In this document: positions 9,587 to 18,907 of the stretch, piece after piece
How the letters are laid out: every line of letters begins with the position of its first letter
Numbering within the stretch: the first letter of the stretch is position 1
Assembly: GCF_000331575.1 (NCBI RefSeq)
Contig: NZ_ANOK01000005.1
Span: 1-64,000, forward strand
Direction of reading: 5' to 3'
Origin: Calidifontibacillus oryziterrae
Lineage (GTDB): Bacteria > Bacillota > Bacilli > Bacillales > Bacillaceae_J
DNA length: 64,000 bases
Position numbers and translations under genes: made by a program
The notes under the pieces: model-generated
Seen by the model: the letters and a program-made list of their open reading frames with translations, nothing else
The model's database searches: none
Told to the model about the DNA's origin: nothing

Positions 9587-10117
9587 TTAAGAACGATAAG
9601 TTAAGTACCTCTCATACCAGTTATCAACAAAATCCGGTGCAAACGGACCTTTCCGTCCGCGAATCCAACGAATTAAATCATCCATATTTTTCTTCAATAT
9701 ATAATCAATTTCATCTGGATAATTCATTTGCTTACTATGTATTTTATACTCATCCTCATCTAAAATACTAAAAGTCATATCCGGAAAAACCTTTATATCT
9801 AAATCATAATCAATATATTTAAGTATGTTGCGGTCCCATGCAAATGGTGAGCTTAAATTACAATAGTAATAAATACCATCGTCCCGTAACATCCCAATAA
9901 TATTAAACCAATGCTTGGCGTGAAAATAACAAATCGCCGGTTCGCGTGTTATCCATGTTCTTCCATCAGCTTCCATAACTAGCGTTCGATCATTCGCACC
10001 GATTGCAACAGAACGGGTCCCCTTCAATAAAGTAGTTTCTTCCCAAATACGGTGTACATTCCCGCTATGCTTATAGCTTTGTATTTGAATTTTATCTCCT
10101 TCTTTGGGAATAAACAT
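9587..10117 (-). CDS. ygaC: YgaC, DUF402 nucleoside di/triphosphatase
   Basis: A 176-residue protein of the YgaC/DUF402 family. Staphylococcal and Bacillus members (Ntdp) hydrolyse nucleoside di- and triphosphates. The basic, aromatic core includes [19 protein letters not shown] and, further on, [16 protein letters not shown], whose acidic and aromatic residues are likely metal ligands. I chose the ATG at 10117 because AAAGGA lies 7 bases upstream; a longer frame to 10171 has no site. It lies between ygaD and the gamma-type SASP gene, as in B. subtilis. Confidence 0.85.
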   Translation of the reverse strand: MFIPKEGDKIQIQSYKHSGNVHRIWEETTLLKGTRSVAIGANDRTLVMEADGRTWITREPAICYFHAKHWFNIIGMLRDDGIYYYCNLSSPFAWDRNILKYIDYDLDIKVFPDMTFSILDEDEYKIHSKQMNYPDEIDYILKKNMDDLIRWIRGRKGPFAPDFVDNWYERYLTYRS

Positions 10118-10390
10118 ACGATCTTCCTTTCTCACCTTAAACCTACTATAATAAATCGGCAACCGTCGCATAACTTCCTTAAGATGATTACTTAAACGTA
10201 AATGCTTGAATAAATGAAAAAAGAGCTACCTCTTATCTTTATTGTGGTACTACTTAATTTTAGCTATAACCTATTTTTCTATTATATTATTATAACGGTT
10301 CAGTGCTTAATTTAAAACTATTGTGTATGAGAAAAACACGTATTTTGCCCAAAATCACAATTTATGATGGTTTTTAAACCTTATTAAAGC

Positions 10391-10429
10391 AAAAAAACAT
10401 TCCCCTCCTTAGATATAAGGAAGGGAATG
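10391..10429 (-). terminator. Terminator of the gamma-type SASP gene
   Basis: A stem of CATTCCC plus TCCTTA with its complement is followed leftwards by TTTTTTT. It lies 22 bp past the stop of the SASP gene at 10451. Confidence 0.8.
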
Positions 10430-10450
10430 CTTCCAGTACTGAATGTCAGA

Positions 10451-10621
10451 TTATGAATTCTGACTTTTGTTTTGCTCTGCTTGAGCGTTTTGTTGTCTTA
10501 CTTGTTGTGCATTTGTTTCACTAGCAAATTCAGTTCCGAATTGCCCTGCACTACCAGCAGACTTTGCATTTTGTTGTCTCACTTGTTGAATGTTAGTCCC
10601 AGATTGAGAGTTCTTAGCCAT
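10451..10621 (-). CDS. sspE: Gamma-type small acid-soluble spore protein
   Basis: A spore-core amino-acid reserve protein that does not bind DNA and is degraded by GPR during germination. The 56-residue product is rich in Gln, Asn, Ala and Ser, has no Cys or Trp, and carries two copies of the family motif: NIQQVRQQNAKS and NAQQVRQQNAQA. It is shorter than B. subtilis SspE (two rather than three repeats would explain this). The ATG at 10621 has GGAGGTG 8 bases upstream. A sigma-G-like promoter is at 10688-10716. Confidence 0.9.
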   Translation of the reverse strand: MAKNSQSGTNIQQVRQQNAKSAGSAGQFGTEFASETNAQQVRQQNAQAEQNKSQNS

Positions 10622-10687
10622 CGTTTGGCACCTCCATCAAATTTGCTAAGTCAAGTACTAGGGAGTACTCCTTGACTTGCACAAATT

Positions 10688-10716
10688 TATTTTGTGCCGT
10701 AATTCATTTTCTATGC
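10688..10716 (-). promoter_or_regulatory. Sigma-G-like promoter of sspE
   Basis: Read leftwards: GCATA (10712-10716), a 17-bp spacer, then CAAAATA (10688-10694). Forespore sigma-G promoters look like GHATR-N17/18-CATWHTA, so one -10 position is off. Between promoter and gene there is an imperfect inverted repeat (about 10650-10679) that could form a leader hairpin. Confidence 0.5.
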
Positions 10717-10755
10717 AGAAAAATTTCGTTTATCGAAATTAGCTGGGTGTTGAGC

Positions 10756-11670
10756 TTAATTTTTAACATTTATCCATGCATCACCGAACCATGTAAATAT
10801 ATGGTACCAGCTGCCAACCTGTTCAAATGCTTTTACCGTTTGGGGACTAACCTCACCACTATATGCTCCATTAGGTCTCGTATATAACGTAGTTTGTTTT
10901 GTTAAAACAAGCTTCTTCTCTACTTGATTCAATTCCCCAACTACCGTTGCCTCTTTTGTAATCCAAGCATCACCAAGCCAAGTGCGAATATGATAAAACC
11001 CCGTGTCCGTTTCCTCAAAAACCTTCACTACTTGTGGAGAGGAAATCATGGCACCGAAGCTGTTACTATACCTTGATGGCTTCGTAAAAAGCTCCTTATC
11101 CAAAAAGATCGTGACATTCTTGTTACCTTTTATAATCTCCGGTAGCTTCAGTTCGTACCCATTTTCTTTAGCTAAATCCTCAAAATCCTTTTTCTCATTT
11201 ACTATAACGACTTGAATACCTGTTGAAATTTGGTCAAAAAGCCAGCGAACATCATCGTTATGCATCCGAACACAGCCGTCACTAATATATTTCCCTATAC
11301 TACTTTCGTTATTATTACCGTGAATTCCATATACATTGCCCCACGTTCCAGGCACACTTAAACCAAGCCAACGATCTCCTAACGGATTATTCGGTGACCC
11401 ACCTGGTATATTTTTCTTATAATAAGGACGATTTTTTATTTTTTTTAGAACTGTAAATGTACCTTCTGGTGTATAAGTCATTTTTCTTCCCGTTGCAACA
11501 TCAAAGACTTTGACTACTTGGCCTTCATCGAAAAAAGCTAATTTATTTGTAGCCTTATTAATGATAATCATGGAATTATTTTCTGCAGCGGCTGTCTTCG
11601 TTAAAGAAGGGAAAAGTAATACAAGACACAAGCATATAATCAAAATGAAAAAGGCTCTTTTTCTTACCAT
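10756..11670 (-). CDS. Secreted L,D-transpeptidase (YkuD) with repeated C-terminal domain
   Basis: A cell-wall enzyme of 304 residues predicted to form 3-3 peptide crosslinks or edit peptidoglycan. An N-terminal signal peptide (about 1-29, AAA before the mature start) is followed by a YkuD domain (about 33-160) with the catalytic motif HGNNNESSIGKYISDGCVRM, i.e. HG then SDGCVR with Cys about residue 138. The C-terminal part holds two related ~60-residue units, each ending in WxGDAWI (TWLGDAWITK and TWFGDAWINV), probably SH3-like wall-binding modules. Context next to a spore protein gene may be coincidental. Confidence 0.85.
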   Translation of the reverse strand: MVRKRAFFILIICLCLVLLFPSLTKTAAAENNSMIIINKATNKLAFFDEGQVVKVFDVATGRKMTYTPEGTFTVLKKIKNRPYYKKNIPGGSPNNPLGDRWLGLSVPGTWGNVYGIHGNNNESSIGKYISDGCVRMHNDDVRWLFDQISTGIQVVIVNEKKDFEDLAKENGYELKLPEIIKGNKNVTIFLDKELFTKPSRYSNSFGAMISSPQVVKVFEETDTGFYHIRTWLGDAWITKEATVVGELNQVEKKLVLTKQTTLYTRPNGAYSGEVSPQTVKAFEQVGSWYHIFTWFGDAWINVKN

Positions 11671-11773
11671 CTCTTATTCCCCCCAGCTTAGATTAAAGTA
11701 ATGGTCCTCAACGACCCAAATCTAATCTATGCATAGGGACTTGTAGTGTTTCTATCTGTAAAGAAAAATTATT

Positions 11774-12874
11774 TTAGTTCACATTCAACTCTATCTTTAG
11801 TTTCTCAATAATTTTTTGAAAGGATACCGGAAAAGCATATTCACTTACCTCATGTAAATAAACAAAGCGCTCGTTATCAGTAGGCTCGAACTTAGATGTT
11901 GTTGCTCCACGATAAACGGCAATGTCCCAAAGCAAATGAGAAAACTCATGCTTTAAATTCATAACATAATCAATTCCTTTTAACTTTACCCGATATTTAT
12001 CATTTATGAATTTTACGAGCTGCTCCTGTTGACTGAGTAACACGGGGGAAATTCCCATTTCAAAATTTGGAAACTCCCATAAATTGGCTAACAAGCCTGT
12101 ATTGGGCCGTTTTCGAATAAGAATTTTTCCTTCGTCATTCTTAATAATACCAACAATTAATACAACGTCCTTTATTGCTTTTTTCCTAGATTTAATAGGC
12201 AATTCATCTTGAACTCCTTCTTGAAAAGCTAAGCAATGCTGTTGAACAGGGCATAACAAACAAGATGGAGATTTCGGCGTACATACAATTGCTCCTAATT
12301 CCATCAAACCTTGGTTAAATTCTGATGGTTGTTCATGGGAAATGATTTCTCGAATGACTGATTCGATAATTTTCCTTGTTTTTGGTTTCGCAATATCGTC
12401 CCATAAAGAAAGAATGCGCGATAGAACACGCATCACGTTCCCGTCAACGGCAGGCTCCGGAATCCCATATGCAATGCTTAAAATTGCCCCTTGTGTATAC
12501 GGGCCAACCCCTTTTAGCTTTGAAATTTCCTCAACATTATTCGGAACTTTACCACCATATTCTGACACAACTTCCTTTACAGCCGCTTGAAGATTTCTTG
12601 CTCTTGAGTAATAGCCTAATCCTTCCCAAGCCTTAATAACTTGATCTTCATCAGCTTCTGCCAACGCTTCAATAGTTGGAAATTTTTCAAGAAAATTTTT
12701 ATAATATGGAATTACCGTTTCTACTCTTGTTTGTTGTAGCATTATTTCAGAAACCCATATTTTATAAGGATCTTTATCGATTCGCCATGGTAAATCACGT
12801 TGTTCACGAAGGAACCATGTAATAAGATCATTCTGAAACTTGTGTTTATTAAAATTTTTTAAATTAATATGCAC
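11774..12874 (-). CDS. mutY: A/G-specific adenine DNA glycosylase MutY
   Basis: It removes adenine mispaired with 8-oxoguanine. The 366-residue product has helix-hairpin-helix [12 protein letters not shown], the catalytic Asp in [11 protein letters not shown], and a [4Fe-4S] cluster with spacing C-X6-C-X2-C-X5-C (first Cys in [10 protein letters not shown]). The C-terminal NUDIX-like domain (about 230-360) reads the oxidised guanine. The start is a GTG at 12874 behind GGGGGAG. Known as yfhQ in B. subtilis, where it also lies beside and divergent from yfhP. Confidence 0.93.
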   Translation of the reverse strand: MHINLKNFNKHKFQNDLITWFLREQRDLPWRIDKDPYKIWVSEIMLQQTRVETVIPYYKNFLEKFPTIEALAEADEDQVIKAWEGLGYYSRARNLQAAVKEVVSEYGGKVPNNVEEISKLKGVGPYTQGAILSIAYGIPEPAVDGNVMRVLSRILSLWDDIAKPKTRKIIESVIREIISHEQPSEFNQGLMELGAIVCTPKSPSCLLCPVQQHCLAFQEGVQDELPIKSRKKAIKDVVLIVGIIKNDEGKILIRKRPNTGLLANLWEFPNFEMGISPVLLSQQEQLVKFINDKYRVKLKGIDYVMNLKHEFSHLLWDIAVYRGATTSKFEPTDNERFVYLHEVSEYAFPVSFQKIIEKLKIELNVN

Positions 12875-13072
12875 GTTTGCTCCCCCATGGTGGTAAAATT
12901 TAAAGTATAAAGCTTTTCCAGTTTATTTATTATTGAGTTCAAATAAATCATTACTTTTGAAGTATAATACAATTGAACTTATTTGTTTGCTACTTTTATC
13001 GACTTAGTTCAAGCACTGTTGAAGGTTTGCTAGCTAATCATTATACAAATTTTACTATAGGAGGCTAAGCTC

Positions 13073-14053
13073 ATGGATACTGGAACTCATGTTGTCATGG
13101 GGATTGCACTTGGTGGTATCGCAACCCTTGACCCAGTTGTTGCGAATCATGAACTTACCGCACAAGCCATTATGATTGGAACAATAATCGGCTCGCAAGC
13201 TCCTGATTTGGACACTGTATTAAAGCTGAAAAATAATGCTAAATATATTCGGAATCATCGCGGAATTACTCATTCAATCCCAGCTGTGATGTTTTGGCCT
13301 CTATTAATCACTGGTGGTATTTACCTCTTTGCACCAGAGTCCAATTTGCTGCATCTTTGGCTTTGGACTTTTCTAGCTGTAATATTTCACGTTTTTGTAG
13401 ATATTTTCAATGCATATGGAACACAGGCTTTACGACCATTTACAAAAAAATGGATTGCTCTTGGCGTGATCAATACGTTTGATCCTTACATTTTCTTCGC
13501 CCATGTAATCGGAATTGCGATTTGGCGACTTGGTGCTCAGCCAGGAATTACATTTGTTGGTGTCTATATCGTATTAATAGGGTATTATATTGCCCGCTAT
13601 TACTCGAAGAATAATATTATAAGGAAAGTAAAAGCAAAAATTCCAAATACAACTCAAATTATCATTTCACCAACATACCGATTAGCCCAATGGCACATAG
13701 CTATTTCAACTAAAACAAGATTTTATGTAGCAAGGGCCATCAATGGAGAAGTGAATATTTTAGATGAGTTTGAAAAAATTCCAATTCCCGACACACCTGT
13801 TATGAAGGCAGCTCTTAAGGATGATAATTTATCCGCCTTTCTGTCGTTTTCGCCTGTCTATCGTTGGGAAATTGATGAATATAATGACCATCATGAGGTT
13901 CGATTTATTGATTTAAGATACCGTAGTAAAGGGTACTATCCGTTTGTAGCGGTTGTCCAGCTCGATCAATCCCTAAATATTGTAAGCTCATACACTGGCT
14001 GGATATTTAGTGAAGAAAAGCTATTTAAAAAGCTGGAAATTGTGCCGGAATAA
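13073..14053 (+). CDS. yfhP: YfhP, membrane-bound metal-dependent hydrolase family (DUF457)
   Basis: A 326-residue membrane protein of the YdjM/YfhP family. It starts with the conserved metal-binding pattern: DTGTHVVMG, later QAPDLDTV and NHRGITHS, giving His and Asp ligands near membrane helices. About four to five transmembrane segments lie in residues 80-190; a soluble C-terminal domain (about 200-326) follows. B. subtilis YfhP has been described as influencing yfhQ expression; the mechanism is unclear. The ATG has AGGAGG 8 bases upstream. Divergent from mutY across a 198-bp promoter region. Confidence 0.85.
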   Translation: MDTGTHVVMGIALGGIATLDPVVANHELTAQAIMIGTIIGSQAPDLDTVLKLKNNAKYIRNHRGITHSIPAVMFWPLLITGGIYLFAPESNLLHLWLWTFLAVIFHVFVDIFNAYGTQALRPFTKKWIALGVINTFDPYIFFAHVIGIAIWRLGAQPGITFVGVYIVLIGYYIARYYSKNNIIRKVKAKIPNTTQIIISPTYRLAQWHIAISTKTRFYVARAINGEVNILDEFEKIPIPDTPVMKAALKDDNLSAFLSFSPVYRWEIDEYNDHHEVRFIDLRYRSKGYYPFVAVVQLDQSLNIVSSYTGWIFSEEKLFKKLEIVPE

Positions 14054-14071
14054 TTACTTACTCAGTATTTA

Positions 14072-14165
14072 ATTACTTCTTCATCAATCAATAATTAGTT
14101 ACCAATCAATAATTAGTTACCAATCAATAATTAGTTACCAAGCAATAATTAGTTAGTTAGCAGTA
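14072..14165. repeat. 18-bp tandem repeat after yfhP
   Basis: Three to four copies of an 18-bp unit (AATCAATAATTAGTTACC or close) lie just past the yfhP stop, decaying into shorter AGTTAG-type repeats. Not coding. Confidence 0.75.
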
Positions 14166-14242
14166 ATTAGTTATTTAGAATGGAGCAGCTTTAAATTATA
14201 TTATTTTTACTAGTTTGGAATCTTTTTTACGCTGTGAGCCCT

Positions 14243-14271
14243 TCATAAGCTTTTTGTTTTAACTCATACTA
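14243..14271 (+). promoter_or_regulatory. Sigma-G-like promoter of sspK
   Basis: TCATA (14243-14247), a 17-bp spacer and CATACTA (14265-14271) fit the forespore sigma-G consensus, 56 bp before the sspK start. An inverted repeat (GTGAATGT ... ACATTCATCAC, about 14275-14307) lies in the leader. Confidence 0.55.
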
Positions 14272-14326
14272 ATAGTGAATGTTCTTAAGCATTCGGACAT
14301 TCATCACTGTTTAAGGAGGGTTCTAA

Positions 14327-14482
14327 ATGGTACGCAACAAAGTAAACAATTTTCCTCCTCGCATGAGCTTTGACGGTGAACCACGTGCTAAAGAAGAATA
14401 TTCTTCGTTACGTGCAAATGGACAAATTAATACAACACCGCAAAAGCGTATGCGGAGCTCAAACGAAGAAGCACGTAAATAG
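14327..14482 (+). CDS. sspK: Small acid-soluble spore protein K
   Basis: A minor spore-core protein of 51 residues. It begins MVRNK and has the SspK-conserved core [18 protein letters not shown] followed by [10 protein letters not shown], closely matching what I know of B. subtilis SspK. Highly basic, no Cys. The ATG has AAGGAGGG 6 bases upstream. It lies between yfhP and yfhH as in other Bacillaceae, and a sigma-G-like promoter precedes it. Confidence 0.9.
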   Translation: MVRNKVNNFPPRMSFDGEPRAKEEYSSLRANGQINTTPQKRMRSSNEEARK

Positions 14483-14589
14483 GCTGCCTTACAACTCAAC
14501 ATGGCTAGATTTATCAAAAAATGCTGAAATGGCGCTTGATTTCAAGAACTAGCATATAGGCCAATCGAGATATGAGGAGGATGATTTTT

Positions 14590-14745
14590 ATGTCTAAACG
14601 AACGAAGTTCAAGCAGCATATATATCAAAATCCTTTTCAAAGCCCACACGCAAATCCAAAACATGCTTATCACCAAGTAAATGGTGAAACGAGGCGTACC
14701 GTAAACTTGATTATCCTAGAGCACGAAACAAGAAAACGTTCCTAA
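14590..14745 (+). CDS. YpzG-like small protein
   Basis: A 51-residue basic protein. Its core PHANPKHAYHQVNGETRRT resembles the YpzG family of small Bacillus proteins of unknown function, often found between sspK and yfhH. The ATG has AGGAGG 8 bases upstream, a strong site that supports real translation. It lies 107 bp after sspK on the same strand and may be a sporulation gene. Family assignment is from memory of the motif, moderately certain. Confidence 0.65.
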   Translation: MSKRTKFKQHIYQNPFQSPHANPKHAYHQVNGETRRTVNLIILEHETRKRS

Positions 14746-14791
14746 CCAACCATTATAATGGCTACCTTCCGCTTTCTTTAGCGGACAATTA

Positions 14792-14877
14792 TGAAAGGGG
14801 CTTGCTCACTATGGTACAACATTTACTGCAGGAATTACCCGCTGAAGTGTTTGACCAATGGTGCTCGCCCCTTTTGT
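14792..14877. other. Long imperfect inverted repeat between the YpzG-like gene and yfhH
   Basis: AAAGGGGC-TTG-CTCAC-TATGGT pairs with ACCAATG-GTG-CTCG-CCCCTTT across about 40 bases. It lies between convergent genes and ends in TTTTGTG rightwards, so it may terminate transcription of the upstream gene. Confidence 0.5.
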
Positions 14878-14899
14878 GTTGTCAGCTTCATTGAAAAAA

Positions 14900-15211
14900 T
14901 TAAATTCGCCTTAATAACGAAATCGGGATTCCTTCCTCCTGTTTGTTCCCATCTCTTTTTCCCCATGCAAACACACCATTCATATAATCAATCTTGAAGT
15001 GAACACCTGGTGCTCCTTCAATCTCATATACTTCGCCGACATGAAAATCACTTGGATCTAAAAGATACGCTTTCGCCATAGCAATTTTTCTTTCATATAC
15101 AGCAAACTCATTAACCATGCCAAGCTGTTCAGCTTTTCTAGCTTTCTCATGTAAATGACTTATTTCTTGATTTAACTCATACTCTGTCATAGTACTATAT
15201 CGTTTTTCCAT
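14900..15211 (-). CDS. yfhH: YfhH family protein (DUF1811)
   Basis: A 103-residue soluble protein. The N-terminal half is a helical hairpin (TEYELNQEISHLHEKARKAE and on to about residue 50); the C-terminal half is a small beta fold with GEVYEIEGAPGVHFKIDYMNGVFAWG. This matches Bacillus YfhH; the function is unknown to me. It lies between the sspK-type genes and recX as in B. subtilis. Confidence 0.82.
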   Translation of the reverse strand: MEKRYSTMTEYELNQEISHLHEKARKAEQLGMVNEFAVYERKIAMAKAYLLDPSDFHVGEVYEIEGAPGVHFKIDYMNGVFAWGKRDGNKQEEGIPISLLRRI

Positions 15212-15289
15212 TACCCCACCCCATATTTCTTTAGCAAAGCGCTATGTAGTGCTAACCTTTACAACCATAAGTATAGATTATTTCTAGCA

Positions 15290-15398
15290 CCGATCCAAAT
15301 CATAACTTTTGGAAAAGCTGTTAACTTTGATTTCTGGAGAAAATACTCTATCAAGAAATGAACCGATCCAAATCATAACTTTTGGAAAAGCTGTTAAC
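15290..15398. repeat. Direct duplication of the recX 3' end
   Basis: A 37-bp stretch starting ACCGATCCAAATCATAACTT occurs at about 15290-15326 and again at 15362-15398. The second copy contains the recX stop codon and last bases; the first lies downstream with 35 bp between. This looks like copying of a gene end into the spacer. Confidence 0.85.
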
Positions 15399-16218
15399 CT
15401 TCGTGTTCGTCCATCTCAATTTTATGAATAAATTTTTCAATGTCATCGCTGCTAAATCCACGTTGATACAAAAATTGTTTTATTTTTTGCTTTAGCTCCC
15501 AGCCCTCGTATTTGCTACTGTATTTTTTGAGAGCCTTCTCACCTTGTTTCGTCACTGCTTTTTCAAGTTGTTCGTCGTCTGTAGCAATCTTCACTTGACT
15601 AATAGCTGTTTGAACAATTTCCTGGGAAAAACCTTTATTAAATAACGCTTGACTCATGTTTTTCTTTATTTGATACTCAGACAAATTTTTGTTCTTACCA
15701 AAATTTTTCTCAGCAAACTTACCGGCAATTTCTAGCTGTTTTTCCTCCGAAAACTCTTTTAATGCTTCCGTAATAGTATCTTCTGAAACGCCTTTTCGAT
15801 AAAGCTCTTGTTTTATTAGCGCTGGCCCCTTTGTTGATGTGCCAATTCTTGAGCGAACAAAGGCCGTCGCAAACTCTAAATCATTCACAAAATTAAGCTT
15901 CCGTAGCCGTACTATTACAGAGCTAATAATATCATGCTCAAATGATTTCCCAACTAAATAATCCTCAATTTCTTTCTTAGATCTCATTCGAAAAGATAAA
16001 AAATGAAGTGCCAAATTAAAAGCTTTCTTTATTTCATCTTTATGAAGAATTTTGTTGAGCTCTTCTTCCGTGTATGTATTCCCTTTGCGAAGCTGAAATT
16101 CAATATATACATCTTGGTCTACACTAAATCCATACTCTTCGCCATTCCCACGATCAATATAGATGTTAAACCTTTCTGCATTATTTTTTTGGGTTGTAAT
16201 CCTGACAATCTTTATCAC
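15394..16218 (-). CDS. recX: Regulatory protein RecX
   Basis: A modulator that binds RecA filaments and affects recombination and the SOS response. The 274-residue product has the tandem three-helix RecX repeats, visible as ALHFLSFRMRSKKEIEDYL (about 85-103), DLEFATAFVRSRIG, the GPALIKQELYRKGVSED repeat and a C-terminal GWELKQKIKQFLYQRGFSSDDI. It is long, as in Bacillus (four-repeat type). I prefer the GTG at 16218 because GGAGG lies 7 bases upstream; the ATG at 16242 overlaps that site. Known as yfhG in B. subtilis. Confidence 0.88.
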   Translation of the reverse strand: MIKIVRITTQKNNAERFNIYIDRGNGEEYGFSVDQDVYIEFQLRKGNTYTEEELNKILHKDEIKKAFNLALHFLSFRMRSKKEIEDYLVGKSFEHDIISSVIVRLRKLNFVNDLEFATAFVRSRIGTSTKGPALIKQELYRKGVSEDTITEALKEFSEEKQLEIAGKFAEKNFGKNKNLSEYQIKKNMSQALFNKGFSQEIVQTAISQVKIATDDEQLEKAVTKQGEKALKKYSSKYEGWELKQKIKQFLYQRGFSSDDIEKFIHKIEMDEHEG

Positions 16219-16428
16219 AACTACTCCTCCCAACTTTTTCATGAAAAATTTACTGAATCACACGATCCTTCATCTGCTTCATTATAACAGACGTTATGTA
16301 TTGTAATCTGTAATTTCAAAAGCAAAACCACCCGTATCTTAACAAAATAATAATTTAATCGTATATCTTACTCTTTTTTGGGAATAATTTTAACAACCAT
16401 AATTTTGAAAGAAAGGGAGTTTTGACCT

Positions 16429-16560
16429 TTGAAAAGTAAAGCTAGACGTGACAAAGAAAAAAGACGTTCATTAAATAGTACACAAGAGGTATTGTATTCT
16501 CGTGATTTTAAAAAAGCGGATCGAGCAGGTGGATTTGTACCACCTAACCCAAATTCCTAA
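16429..16560 (+). CDS. yfhE: YfhE family small protein
   Basis: A 43-residue basic protein with the YfhE-family pattern: a positively charged N-terminus (KARRDKEKRR), then STQEVLYSRDFKKADRAGGF. Function unknown. It starts at a TTG with GGGAG 9 bases upstream. As in B. subtilis, it lies divergent from recX and before yfhD. Confidence 0.75.
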   Translation: MKSKARRDKEKRRSLNSTQEVLYSRDFKKADRAGGFVPPNPNS

Positions 16561-16703
16561 TAATTCCATTCATACCCTTTATCTCTCGAGACATTCTATT
16601 AGTAAAGCCTTTGTATATTAAACTTAGCGCTATTAATCGTAACTTACTTTTAATCATAACTTATTGAAGCGCAAAACTATGTATTTGAAAGGAGCTTACA
16701 CTA

Positions 16704-16889
16704 ATGACTCGAGGACAAAGCCAACAACGAGACAACAACTCAGCAAGTATGCCGCAAACACCTAAATATGCAAAAACGACTGCAGATGGACGTGACATTG
16801 AATTTTCCCGCGAATTAGCAGATCAGGCTGATCTAGAAGCACAAGCACGTTCACAAGCTGCTGACCAAAGAGTAAAATCAAAACAATAA
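16704..16889 (+). CDS. yfhD: YfhD family small protein
   Basis: A 61-residue protein, very polar, with the family core DGRDIEFSRELADQADLEA followed by AADQRVK. Function unknown; expressed in sporulating Bacillus as far as I recall. AAGGAG lies 8 bases before the ATG. It follows yfhE by 143 bp. Confidence 0.8.
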   Translation: MTRGQSQQRDNNSASMPQTPKYAKTTADGRDIEFSRELADQADLEAQARSQAADQRVKSKQ

Positions 16890-16943
16890 TTTTTTAAGAA
16901 AGACGCGAAATCCCACTCGGAAAAGTGGCATTCGTTAAATTGT

Positions 16944-16979
16944 AAAACTGTCCAATTTTTTTTGTGGACAGTTTTTTTA
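16944..16979 (+). terminator. Terminator after yfhD
   Basis: ACTGTCCA pairs with TGGACAGT around a T-rich 10-base loop and is followed by TTTTTTTA. The flanking A-run also allows leftward use. Confidence 0.85.
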
Positions 16980-17016
16980 TTTTACAACATTTTTATAAGC
17001 TTTAACGAGGATACTC

Positions 17017-17165
17017 TGTGTATAAAGCTGTTGATAACTTAATGATTGTTACTATTGTGTGAACGTTTTTCTGTGGATAACCTCGGTTTTCCATGTGGAT
17101 TATGTGGATATCATGGTGGATTACCCATTTAATCCTGTTTTATATGTGTATAGATTTGTGGATTA
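17017..17165. promoter_or_regulatory. Cluster of DnaA-box-like 9-mers next to an AT-rich tract
   Basis: Two perfect DnaA boxes by the TTATnCACA rule, both read on the minus strand: 17017-17025 (TGTGTATAA) and 17072-17080 (TGTGGATAA). Five near-matches in the same orientation: 17029-17037, 17094-17102, 17103-17111, 17115-17123 and 17157-17165. The 170 bp that follow (to 17338) are almost pure A+T. The gap 16980-17338 has no gene. It resembles DnaA-box clusters outside oriC that titrate or remodel DnaA in Bacillus. Confidence 0.55.
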
Positions 17166-17338
17166 CTTTTTTGTAAAATTCACCTTAATCTCATTGACAT
17201 TTTTTATTAAAATACTCTTTTTTTTTTACAATAATCCATAATATTATTTAATCTTTTCCATTTTTTTTATAAAAATTTGGTAAAATAAACCTAGGATTAT
17301 TTGTCAGAAATTTTTTATTACTAGAAGAGGGTGATTTA

Positions 17339-18766
17339 GTGAAACGTTTTTCTTTCGTCATTTCTATAGCAATGGTTTTTCTATTACTTTTAATTAGTTG
17401 TAATACTAAGGAATCATCCACACCTGTTGGTTCGACAGACAATGATGACTTAACTACTATTAAAATCATTGCAGAATCACCTGGAGCAGTACAATTTATC
17501 CAAATGCAGGAAAAAGAAATCGCAGAAAAATATGGAATACGGCTAGAATACAATTATCCTGAAAGATTAACAGAAAACTTGGAGGACTTTTTATTTGCCA
17601 CTGAAGAGCAATATGATATATATAGCATTTTCCCAGTTAAACTTCCTCTTTATGTTGAACGAGAAATGCTCTTTCCTTTAGATGAATATATAACCGAAGA
17701 ATTTGAAAGTGATCTTCTCCCCTTTTATCGTAAGCTTTATATGAATTATGGGGGACACGATTATGGTATGGCTTATGACGGTGACGCTCACCTATTATTT
17801 TATCGGAAGGATCTTTTTGAAAAATATAACGATGAATACAAGCAACTATATGGAGTTGACTTAAAACCGCCAACAACGTGGCAGGAATATGACCAAGTCG
17901 CGAGCTTCTTAACACGAGATCTGGATTCAGATGGTAAAATTGATATTTATGGCACTGCCATCGTAAATGGTGGTGGGATGAGCTATCCTTGGTTTATCGA
18001 ACGATTCATGTCTATGGGTGGAACTTTTTTTGATAAGAATATGAAACCTACACTTAATAGTGAAATAGGACAGAAGGTTTTACAGGATCTAGTAAACTTA
18101 CAAAATAGTAATGCCGTCCCACCTGGCTCTATGTATGACTGGGAGGACTTAAATAATGCGTTTTTGCAAGGTAAAATTGCAATGTGTGTTCAATGGAGTG
18201 ACACAGCGCGCTTTTCCTATGATAGCGACACTTGGAAATCAAAGGTTGCTCATAAAGTTGACTGGACCATTGTACCCGGTGAACTGCCCGAAGCTCCGAG
18301 GGGCGGATCCTTTATAGGTAGAGTTTTGGCAATATCAAGTGATTCGAAGGTTCCAGACAAAGCCTGGCAGGTCATTGAGCATCTAACATCAAAAGAAGTA
18401 AGTATCAAATCTATCAATTCTTATCAAACGATTAATGATCCTTTCAGATATAGTCATTTTGAAGTAGATGGAAAAGGCCCATTCCCGACCGAGTTAGTAA
18501 GTCACGATTTTTTTGAAACACTTAGTGAGAGTTTGAAAAATACAAATGCTGAGTTAATGATTCCAGGCAGCTGGGATTATATGCAAAGTCTTGATCGTAA
18601 TATGGGGCTCGCACTTATAAATAAACTCACACCAGAACAAGCTCTTGAGCAAACCGAGAGAGAATGGGAAGCTATCACGAATAAGTACGGACGCGACACG
18701 CAAAAGCAATATTATCATGAATGGGTAAGAAAATTAGAAGAAGTAAGAGAGCTTAACGAAAAATAG
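17339..18766 (+). CDS. Extracellular solute-binding lipoprotein (ABC importer, family 1)
   Basis: A membrane-anchored binding protein, 475 residues, probably for a sugar or oligosaccharide. The signal peptide ends in the lipobox LLISC, so Cys21 would be lipidated. The body has the two-lobed family-1 fold hallmarks: DIYSIFPVKLP and the MAYDGDAHLLFYRKDLFEKY segment, plus TTWQEYDQVASFL. No permease or ATPase is encoded nearby, so it is an orphan in this window and may share a transporter elsewhere or act as a receptor. The start is GTG behind AGAGGGTG. Confidence 0.85.
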   Translation: MKRFSFVISIAMVFLLLLISCNTKESSTPVGSTDNDDLTTIKIIAESPGAVQFIQMQEKEIAEKYGIRLEYNYPERLTENLEDFLFATEEQYDIYSIFPVKLPLYVEREMLFPLDEYITEEFESDLLPFYRKLYMNYGGHDYGMAYDGDAHLLFYRKDLFEKYNDEYKQLYGVDLKPPTTWQEYDQVASFLTRDLDSDGKIDIYGTAIVNGGGMSYPWFIERFMSMGGTFFDKNMKPTLNSEIGQKVLQDLVNLQNSNAVPPGSMYDWEDLNNAFLQGKIAMCVQWSDTARFSYDSDTWKSKVAHKVDWTIVPGELPEAPRGGSFIGRVLAISSDSKVPDKAWQVIEHLTSKEVSIKSINSYQTINDPFRYSHFEVDGKGPFPTELVSHDFFETLSESLKNTNAELMIPGSWDYMQSLDRNMGLALINKLTPEQALEQTEREWEAITNKYGRDTQKQYYHEWVRKLEEVRELNEK

Positions 18767-18791
18767 TATTGAAATCCATTTTCCGTTGGTA

Positions 18792-18882
18792 TTGTTGATG
18801 TTGATGTTGATGTTGATGTTGATGTTGATGTTGATGTTGATGTTGATGTTGATTTTGATTTTGATTTTGATTTAGTTGATGT
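18792..18882. repeat. Hexanucleotide microsatellite (GTTGAT)n then (TTTGAT)n
   Basis: About eleven GTTGAT (equally TGATGT) units are followed by four TTTGAT units, 26 bp past the stop of the solute-binding protein gene and before the terminator. A minus-strand frame through it would be Gln-His/Gln-Asn rich, but has no sign of being a gene. Confidence 0.9.
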
Positions 18883-18907
18883 TGAGCCTTTGAAGTGCGG
18901 CTAATCG

